Assembly: GCA_024401115.1 (NCBI GenBank)
Contig: JAKSLP010000009.1
Location: 1 to 64,000, forward strand
From: Bacteroidaceae bacterium
GTDB taxonomy: Bacteria > Bacteroidota > Bacteroidia > Bacteroidales > Bacteroidaceae
Direction: 5' to 3'
DNA: 64,000 nt
Positions 58,201-64,000 of the stretch are shown here, piece after piece. Positions within the stretch are counted from its first letter, which is position 1. The number at the start of each line of letters is the position of its first letter. The notes under the pieces are model-generated. The model was not told the DNA's origin. It searched no databases and saw only the letters and a program-made list of their open reading frames with translations. Position numbers and translations under genes: made by a program.

Positions 58201-59364
58201 ATGTATTTTGTTGATAATAGAGTTGTTTTGACGCTGGATGCAGGGGGTACAAATTTTGTATTCTCTGCCATCCAGTCTTGCAAGGAGGTAGTGGAGCCTG
58301 TTCGTCTTTCCGCTGTGACTGACGATTTGGATGCCTGCCTTCAGACACTGGTTCGAGGCTTCTCTGGAATTATCAGCCGGTTGCAGGAACCTCCTGTAGC
58401 CATCAGCTTTGCCTTTCCGGGTCCTGCCGATTATGCGAACGGCATCATTGGCGACCTGCCCAATTTCCCTGCCTTCAGGGGTGGTGTGGCTTTGGGTCCC
58501 TATCTGGAGGAGAGGTTTGGCATTCCGGTGTTTATCAACAATGACGGCAATTTGTTTGCCTATGGTGAGGCCTTGGCGGGCACGTTGCCCAAACTGAACG
58601 GGCTGTTGGAGAAGAGCGGCAGTTCCAAACGGTATAGAAACCTGATCGGCATTACCCTGGGTACCGGATTTGGTGCCGGAGTGGTGATTGACAATCAACT
58701 GCTTACGGGAGACAACGGCTGCGGTGGTGATGTGTGGATCATGCGCAACCGTCTGAATCCCGACTGGATAGCCGAGGAGAGTGTGAGTATCCGTGCCGTA
58801 CGACGGGTGTATGCCGAACGGAGCGGTGAGGATGCTAATGCACTGACTCCCAAAGAGATATTTGAAATAGCTGAAGGTATTAGAATAGGTAATGAGGAGG
58901 CTGCCCGTGCCAGTTTCAGGGAATTGGGCAAACTGGCTGGAGACAGCATAGTACGAGCCCTGAACATCATCGATGGCATTGTTGTCATTGGTGGTGGTGT
59001 GGCAGGAGCAGCCAAGTACATCCTTCCGGGACTGATGGAGGAACTGAACAGTCGTGTGGGTACGGTTCAGGGTGATTCGTTCCACTGCCTGCAGATGGAG
59101 GTGTACAACCTTTCCGATGAGAAGGAGTTGCAGCAGTTCCTGAAGGATGAATCGGTGTGTGTGCCGGTTCCCGGATCAGACCGTATGGTGCGTTACCAGC
59201 AGGATAAGAAAACGGGTATAGCCTTCTCCGAGATGGGTGCCAGTCGTGCGATAGCATTGGGCGCCTATACCTTTGCCTTGGCTCAATTGGATAATCCCTT
59301 AAAACAAACTATAAATCATTCTTTTCAAATCAACACAAACACAAAAGAAAATGAGGTGTTTTAA
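58201..59364 (+). CDS. ROK-family sugar kinase
   Basis: 387 residues. Phosphate-1 loop DAGGTN (13-18) and INNDGNLFAYGEA with the catalytic Asp; GITLGTGFGAGVVIDNQLLTGDNGCGGDVW. The usual zinc motif CxCGxxGCxE is not visible, as in some sugar-kinase ROKs. It probably phosphorylates the imported hexose (mannose is the natural guess, given the isomerase 24 bp upstream). Confidence 0.9.
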   Translation: MYFVDNRVVLTLDAGGTNFVFSAIQSCKEVVEPVRLSAVTDDLDACLQTLVRGFSGIISRLQEPPVAISFAFPGPADYANGIIGDLPNFPAFRGGVALGPYLEERFGIPVFINNDGNLFAYGEALAGTLPKLNGLLEKSGSSKRYRNLIGITLGTGFGAGVVIDNQLLTGDNGCGGDVWIMRNRLNPDWIAEESVSIRAVRRVYAERSGEDANALTPKEIFEIAEGIRIGNEEAARASFRELGKLAGDSIVRALNIIDGIVVIGGGVAGAAKYILPGLMEELNSRVGTVQGDSFHCLQMEVYNLSDEKELQQFLKDESVCVPVPGSDRMVRYQQDKKTGIAFSEMGASRAIALGAYTFALAQLDNPLKQTINHSFQINTNTKENEVF

Positions 59365-59406
59365 GTCCCTCCTTGTGAGGGACTTATACATCTAAAACGA
59401 AGGAAA

Positions 59407-60564
59407 ATGAAAAAAGATTCAGTCATTGCGGCCTTGCCTGTATTATTCGGATTCTTTGTGATGGGATTCTGCGATATTGTGGGTATTTCGTCCGACTATG
59501 TGCAACGTAGTTTCGGATGGTCACCCGTGATGACGGGATTTGTGCCTTCCCTGGTCTTTATCTGGTTCCTGTTCCTGGGTATTCCCGTGGGCAATCGGAT
59601 GAACAAATGGGGGCGAAAGAATACGGTATTGCTCAGTATGGCGATAACCGTTGCGGGAATGGTTCTGCCGCTGATAGCCTATAACAGCATGATCTGCATG
59701 CTGGCCTTTGCGCTATTGGGCATCGGTAATGCTGTCCTGCAGGTTTCCTTGAATCCGTTGCTGAACAATGTACTGACCAACGAACGGCTATTGACCAGCA
59801 GTCTGACTGCAGGTCAGGTAATCAAGGCATTATCCTCACTGGCAGGTCCTGAGATTGTGCTGCTGGCGGTCAACCGTTTTGGGGTGGAGAAGTGGTATTA
59901 CTGCTTTCCGATATTGGGTGCCATCACTTTGGTGTCGGCCTTGTGGCTGATGGCCACTCCGATTCAGCGTGAGGAGGTATCCGGACATCAGGATTTATCC
60001 GTGGGGTCTACCTTTCAGTTGCTGAAGGATAAAACAGTTTTGCTGCTGTTTTTGGGTATATTCTTCATTGTCGGTGTGGATGTGGCAACCAACTTTATCA
60101 GTTCCAAGCTGATGGCTATGCGTTTCGGGTGGCTGGAATCGGAAGTGAAGTTTGCCCCACAGGTCTATTTCTTCTGCCGTACGGCAGGTGCCCTCATCGG
60201 TATGGTGGCACTGGCCCGCATTTCGGCAGTCCGGTATTTCAGGGTAAATATCGTATTTTGCATTGTCTCTCTGCTGGTTATGGCAGGAGTGGAGAACGAT
60301 ACGGTGAACCTTTGCTGCATAGGAGCTGTGGGCTTCTTTGCCTCATCGGTTTTCCCTATCATTTACTCCATGGCTTTGCAGGCCAAGCCCGAGAGTGCCA
60401 ATCAGCTTTCCGGTCTGATGATTACGGCCATAGCGGGCGGAGGAGTGGTTACTCCGGTAATAGGCTTTGCCATCGGTACCGTGGGAATAATCGGAGGAAT
60501 AGCCGTTACGCTGGCGTGCGTGATTTACCTGACTTATTGCGCATTCGGTATACGGATAAAATGA
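59407..60564 (+). CDS. MFS sugar transporter
   Basis: 385 residues with about 12 TM helices. The loop motif GNRMNKWGRKNT is the MFS A-like motif, and LLGIGNAVLQVSLNPLLNNVL resembles the fucose/glucose-galactose permease group (FucP/GluP). Third gene of the operon; by context it imports the hexose handled by the ROK kinase and the isomerase. Operon ends in a terminator at 60595-60636. Confidence 0.88.
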   Translation: MKKDSVIAALPVLFGFFVMGFCDIVGISSDYVQRSFGWSPVMTGFVPSLVFIWFLFLGIPVGNRMNKWGRKNTVLLSMAITVAGMVLPLIAYNSMICMLAFALLGIGNAVLQVSLNPLLNNVLTNERLLTSSLTAGQVIKALSSLAGPEIVLLAVNRFGVEKWYYCFPILGAITLVSALWLMATPIQREEVSGHQDLSVGSTFQLLKDKTVLLLFLGIFFIVGVDVATNFISSKLMAMRFGWLESEVKFAPQVYFFCRTAGALIGMVALARISAVRYFRVNIVFCIVSLLVMAGVENDTVNLCCIGAVGFFASSVFPIIYSMALQAKPESANQLSGLMITAIAGGGVVTPVIGFAIGTVGIIGGIAVTLACVIYLTYCAFGIRIK

Positions 60565-60594
60565 AACACAACACCTAATCTATTATACAATCGG

Positions 60595-60636
60595 GCCCGT
60601 AATCCTCATTTCGTAGGGTTGCGGGCTTTTCTTTTT
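60595..60636 (+). terminator. Terminator of the sugar operon
   Basis: 11-bp stem (60595-60605/60616-60626, two wobble pairs) followed by TTTTCTTTTT. Confidence 0.85.
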
Positions 60637-60670
60637 CCCTAATCATTGATGTGTTATGAGATTTTTATCT

Positions 60671-60680
60671 TATATTTGCA
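60671..60680 (+). promoter_or_regulatory. -7 box abutting the start of the DUF5686-like gene
   Basis: TATATTTGCA; the ATG at 60685 follows after four bases, so the mRNA is predicted to be leaderless. The longer frame from 60646 contains this promoter and is rejected. Confidence 0.65.
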
Positions 60681-60684
60681 GATT

Positions 60685-62838
60685 ATGTGCCACTTGCGGA
60701 TAAATCTCAGTTGTTTAACCTTGTTACTCCTTTTGCTGTTTGCCCTACCGGCAGCAGGAAAGAAGCGTACCACTGAGCCGCTTGATTCCCTATTGCAGAA
60801 ACTCTATGCCCAGGCCCCTTCGCACGACCAGCTGGTGCGTCATTACGAATCGGAACTGTATGTCAAGGGTGTGGATCGTCCGGTGAAACTGAACCGTATG
60901 ATTCAGTCTGTCCCCCAACTGATGCGTTTCGATAAAGATGTGGAGAGCTATATCTTTGAGAGTTACAGCGAGTTGAACTATACTTGGCCATTCATCTTCG
61001 ACCGTAAGGTGCTGGCGGTCAACGGTACTTTCCCCCGTATGCGAAAGGAATCGGACAACCTGATTCAATATTTTAACGTCAGTCTGTATAAGGAGACCAT
61101 CATAGGCAACCATCTGCTGTCGCCTTTCTTGAAGCAGAATGCCCGCTTCTACCGTTATCAGTTGGATTCCATCCGGGGTGAATTGGCCTTTATCTCCTTC
61201 GAGCCCAAATACAAGAACACCCAGGTGATGGACGGCCGTTTCGTGCTGAATACCCGCTACAATACGGTCTCGGAAACCGAGTTGAACGGATTCTTCGAGT
61301 TCATGAAGTTCAACCTGCATGTCTATATGGGTAAGGCCGGTTACGAGATGGTGCTGCCGGTGAGGTATGAGTTGAAATATACCTTTACTTATGTGGGCAG
61401 TCAGATTGAGGGCGACTATATTTCCGTACAGCGCTACAATATAGTGGATTTGTCGGTTCAGCCACGGCCCCGGAAGAAGCATCATCATGACATAACCGAC
61501 CGGTACCAGTTGCAGGTGGATACGGCCGAATATCATCAGGACAGTCTGATGATAGCCCGCCACCGCATGCTCCCCCTGCTGCCCGAGGAACAGCAGATTT
61601 ACGAGCGTCATGCCTTCATAACCGATTCCATTGCCAAACTGAACAGGCCTCCATTGAGGGCCAGTACCCGTTTCTGGCGCAAGTTTGGTGAGGCCATGGT
61701 GGCGGATTTCGGTTGGCGTTTCAATAACAACGAGGAGCGCATCAAATTCTCTTCCATCCTGAATCCCGTTCTTCTGGAGTACTCTAAATCAAGAGGTTAC
61801 AACTACCGTATAGACATGCGCTATACCAGCGACAAGCCATCGGGACGTTCTCTCAGACTGTCCCCCCGTATCGGTTACAATTTCTCTTTCAAGGAGTGGA
61901 ACGGGCGTGTGAATCTACGCTATCTATACTGGCCGAAGATTTCCGGATTCATGTGGATAGAGGCTGGTTCCGGACGTCGTGTGTATACCGATGCCGTACT
62001 GAATGAGGTAAAAAAAGCTGCCCCTTATCTGGATTCACTCAGTCTCTCGAAGTTGCATGTGGATGTGTTTACCGACCACTATCTGGAGGTGAAGAATCGT
62101 TTTGAGATTGTGAACGGACTGGATTTGACCACCGGTTTCACCTGGCGCAGGCGTGTGCAGACCAAACCCAGTGAGATTCAGATCAAGGATGTTCCCATCA
62201 AGGACCATTACAGCAGCTTTGCCGTGAATGCCCGTCTGGACTGGACCCCGGGACAGTATTACTATTGGGAGCGCAACCGCAAGGTGGATGTCTACAGTCC
62301 GTTCCCAACCTTCTCGCTGGATTGGGAACACGGATTCCCCAACATATTCGGCAGTAACGGTATGTACGAGCGTTGGGAGTTTGAGATGAACTACAGTTAC
62401 AAGACCAATGTGCTGAACCGCATCTATTACCAGTTGGGTGCCGGTATATTCTCCAAGCAATCCACCATCTGGTTTGCCGATTTCTACAATTTCCGCCATA
62501 GTCATGTACCCGAGGGATGGTGGGATGATTTGAGCGGTACCTTCCAGACACTGAACCGAAGCTGGTACAACTCGGCCGACCGTTACCTGAGAGGACACAT
62601 CACCTACGAGACCCCATTGCTGGCACTTACCCGTCTGCATAAGATTACCCATGCCATTCAGGCCGAGCGTCTGTATTTCGGAGCATTGATGATGCCCCAG
62701 TTGCATCCGTATCTGGAGTTCGGTTGGGGATTTGCCACCCATGTGTTCGACTGCGGATTCTATGTCTCCACCATGAATGGCAAGTTCAATAATGTGGGTG
62801 TGGAATTTGAGTTTGAATTGTTCAGACGTAATAAATAA
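60685..62838 (+). CDS. DUF5686-like outer-membrane protein
   Basis: 717 residues from ATG 60685: signal peptide (1-26, ending AAG-KK), a periplasmic-type N-terminal half with VRHYESELYVKG and the DUF5686 pattern, then a C-terminal half rich in amphipathic strands (YRIDMRYTSDKPSG, SPRIGYNFSFKEWNGRVNLRYLY, FEIVNGLDLTTGFTWR, GVEFEFELFRRNK) consistent with a large beta-barrel. Relatives include carboxypeptidase-regulatory-like outer-membrane proteins; function unknown. The final Phe-Glu-Leu-Phe region resembles a BAM-recognised last strand. Confidence 0.8.
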   Translation: MCHLRINLSCLTLLLLLLFALPAAGKKRTTEPLDSLLQKLYAQAPSHDQLVRHYESELYVKGVDRPVKLNRMIQSVPQLMRFDKDVESYIFESYSELNYTWPFIFDRKVLAVNGTFPRMRKESDNLIQYFNVSLYKETIIGNHLLSPFLKQNARFYRYQLDSIRGELAFISFEPKYKNTQVMDGRFVLNTRYNTVSETELNGFFEFMKFNLHVYMGKAGYEMVLPVRYELKYTFTYVGSQIEGDYISVQRYNIVDLSVQPRPRKKHHHDITDRYQLQVDTAEYHQDSLMIARHRMLPLLPEEQQIYERHAFITDSIAKLNRPPLRASTRFWRKFGEAMVADFGWRFNNNEERIKFSSILNPVLLEYSKSRGYNYRIDMRYTSDKPSGRSLRLSPRIGYNFSFKEWNGRVNLRYLYWPKISGFMWIEAGSGRRVYTDAVLNEVKKAAPYLDSLSLSKLHVDVFTDHYLEVKNRFEIVNGLDLTTGFTWRRRVQTKPSEIQIKDVPIKDHYSSFAVNARLDWTPGQYYYWERNRKVDVYSPFPTFSLDWEHGFPNIFGSNGMYERWEFEMNYSYKTNVLNRIYYQLGAGIFSKQSTIWFADFYNFRHSHVPEGWWDDLSGTFQTLNRSWYNSADRYLRGHITYETPLLALTRLHKITHAIQAERLYFGALMMPQLHPYLEFGWGFATHVFDCGFYVSTMNGKFNNVGVEFEFELFRRNK

Positions 62839-62861
62839 AAAATCCCCACTTTAATTAGTAT

Positions 62862-62965
62862 TGTCATTCTGAGTGGAATAAAATGAAACGAAGAATCTTT
62901 CTGAATGAGTATGGAAAGACCATTACTTATTTAGAAAAATCCTTCGCTTCGATCAGGATGACAGG
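62862..62965. repeat. Dispersed repeat with inverted ends, copy 2
   Basis: Starts TTGTCATTCTGAGTGG and ends TCAGGATGACAG, sharing the terminal inverted repeats and the CGAAGAATCTT and CCTTCGCTTCG inner blocks with copy 1 at 38833-38955. The middle differs, as expected for a degenerate hairpin element. Confidence 0.7.
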
Positions 62966-62990
62966 GGGGTGTCAGGCTGAAAAGGGTATT

Positions 62991-64000
62991 TTATTCCTTG
63001 ATTCTCAGATTCATAGTGAATGGAGCATCCTTGGTGCTCTTAGCCCATTCGCCATCAGCCTGACCGTTAGGATTACCATACTTACAGAAGTTGGTCCAAT
63101 AGTCAACCATACGGTTGCTCAACTCATGGTCAGCCTCGGTAAATGGACGCCAGCAACGGTCCAGTGTACCGAAGGTGTACCACAACTCGCTACTGTGGAA
63201 GGAACCCTCCAGAGCCTTGCGGCCATCGGTAGGCAAAGGACGGTCGAAGTAATATACATAGGTAGGATGCTGGCTCAAGCTGTCGCGAACCTCAGCAAAA
63301 CGCTGGATACCGTTAGCCAAACCTGGCATATCGTTAGCACAACTACCAATCATATAAGGAACATCGCTCAAGGTGTTGTTGAATGCAGCATCGTTGAATT
63401 CCTCGGTCAGCAGCACACCGTCAGTGTGAGGACGGAAGCTTACCGCATTAGGATCACGGAAACCCTCACCGGCACAAGCCTTGGTCAGTTCCTCGTAGCT
63501 GGCAGCACGAAGTTTCTCCAAATCGGTGAAACCGGCAGCATCCAACTTAGCCTTAGCCTTGGCATCCAGTTCCTCCTGGGTGGCAGGAGCACTCAGGCTC
63601 ATACCGATACCACCGATACTCTGGATGATAGCCTTCTTAACCATACCCTTAGTCAATGGGCTGGTAACCATATTCTTAACACTGGCAGCACCTGCACTCT
63701 GGCCAAATACGGTAATGTTATCAGGATCACCACCAAACTGAGCGATATTGTTCTTAATCCATGTCAAAGCACAAGCCTGATCCCAAGTACCATAGTTGCC
63801 GCTGTGGCCTTCGCCTTCCTCGGTCAGCAATGGGTGATTCAGGAAACCGAACACACCCAGACGATAGTTGACTGTTACCAGAATAACGCCTCTTTCGGCC
63901 CAAGCCTCACCATCCATCTCAGGCTCGAAGCTCCAACCGCCAGTGTATGCACCACCGTGAATCCACATGGCTACAGGCAATTTAGCCTCTGGGTGTCCTG
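62991..64000 (-). CDS. Type-B carboxylesterase, 5' part outside the window
   Basis: The reading frame continues to the window edge (HPEAK before LPVAMWIHGGAY), so the N terminus is missing. Present are the oxyanion-hole motif WIHGGAYTGGW, GNYGTWDQACALTWIKNNIAQFGGDP and the nucleophile motif GQSAGA, where Gln replaces the usual Glu of GESAG. Catalytic His is probably within the SELWYTFGTLD segment. Same family as 44420-45994; likely acts on acylated glycans or esters in the envelope. Confidence 0.9.
   Translation of the reverse strand, partial: GHPEAKLPVAMWIHGGAYTGGWSFEPEMDGEAWAERGVILVTVNYRLGVFGFLNHPLLTEEGEGHSGNYGTWDQACALTWIKNNIAQFGGDPDNITVFGQSAGAASVKNMVTSPLTKGMVKKAIIQSIGGIGMSLSAPATQEELDAKAKAKLDAAGFTDLEKLRAASYEELTKACAGEGFRDPNAVSFRPHTDGVLLTEEFNDAAFNNTLSDVPYMIGSCANDMPGLANGIQRFAEVRDSLSQHPTYVYYFDRPLPTDGRKALEGSFHSSELWYTFGTLDRCWRPFTEADHELSNRMVDYWTNFCKYGNPNGQADGEWAKSTKDAPFTMNLRIKE

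Overview
The window comes from a member of the Bacteroidota, most likely a gut-type Bacteroidales. The main evidence is promoter architecture: almost every transcription unit has the phylum-specific -7 box TAnnTTTG, often with TTG about 19-20 bp upstream, and Shine-Dalgarno sequences are weak or absent. The gene content agrees: DUF5686-type outer-membrane protein, DUF4221 lipoprotein, Mfa2/FimB-like lipoprotein, GH29 and GH2 secreted glycosidases, a TPR-type sensor kinase, rubredoxin-first rubrerythrin and a metal-type KDO-8-P synthase. No insertion sequence, prophage, rRNA or CRISPR array was seen. I cannot name the species.

Layout. 1-2000: end of a tRNA-Cys, a tRNA-Ser, then the kdsA-kdsD pair for the KDO branch of lipopolysaccharide. 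2000-10400: a candidate ncRNA, a fimbrial-type lipoprotein, a tricorn-like protease, a MATE exporter, a small secreted protein and an alpha-L-fucosidase. 10400-15300: gdhA, a Bax-inhibitor/outer-membrane pair and a BASS transporter; interleaved are two near-identical small RNA genes and a cobalamin riboswitch with no coding sequence behind it. 15300-28500: mostly minus-strand housekeeping and stress genes (EF-hand membrane protein, sensor kinase, gamma-carbonic-anhydrase-like protein, AraC regulator, omega-amidase, AlaX-like editing protein, MgtC, CE1 esterase, methyltransferase), with a rubrerythrin on the plus strand. 28500-39000: GH2 enzyme, a BlaI-BlaR1 pair, an ECF sigma/anti-sigma/outer-membrane operon, and a phosphoribosyltransferase-like gene followed by a cytosine permease.

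39000-43100 is the most distinctive locus. It holds a predicted ribosomally synthesised, post-translationally modified peptide system: a 70-residue peptide with six ACGX units, a radical SAM/SPASM maturase, a nitroreductase whose start overlaps the maturase stop, and a secreted protein 18 bp further on. A divergent HxlR regulator and a YciI-like protein lie upstream. Two face-to-face promoters with a dyad between them separate the two arms.

43100-64000: YjbR and DUF169 proteins with a small duplicated segment, type-B carboxylesterases at both ends of the region, a thioredoxin lipoprotein, a VWA protein, a DUF4932 metalloprotease-like protein downstream of six exactly 10-bp-phased repeats, a serine hydrolase and a CocE/S15 hydrolase, then a GntR-controlled sugar operon (phosphomannose isomerase, ROK kinase, MFS transporter) and a large outer-membrane protein. 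The last gene runs off the right edge.

All functional names rest on motifs read by eye; no database search was run.
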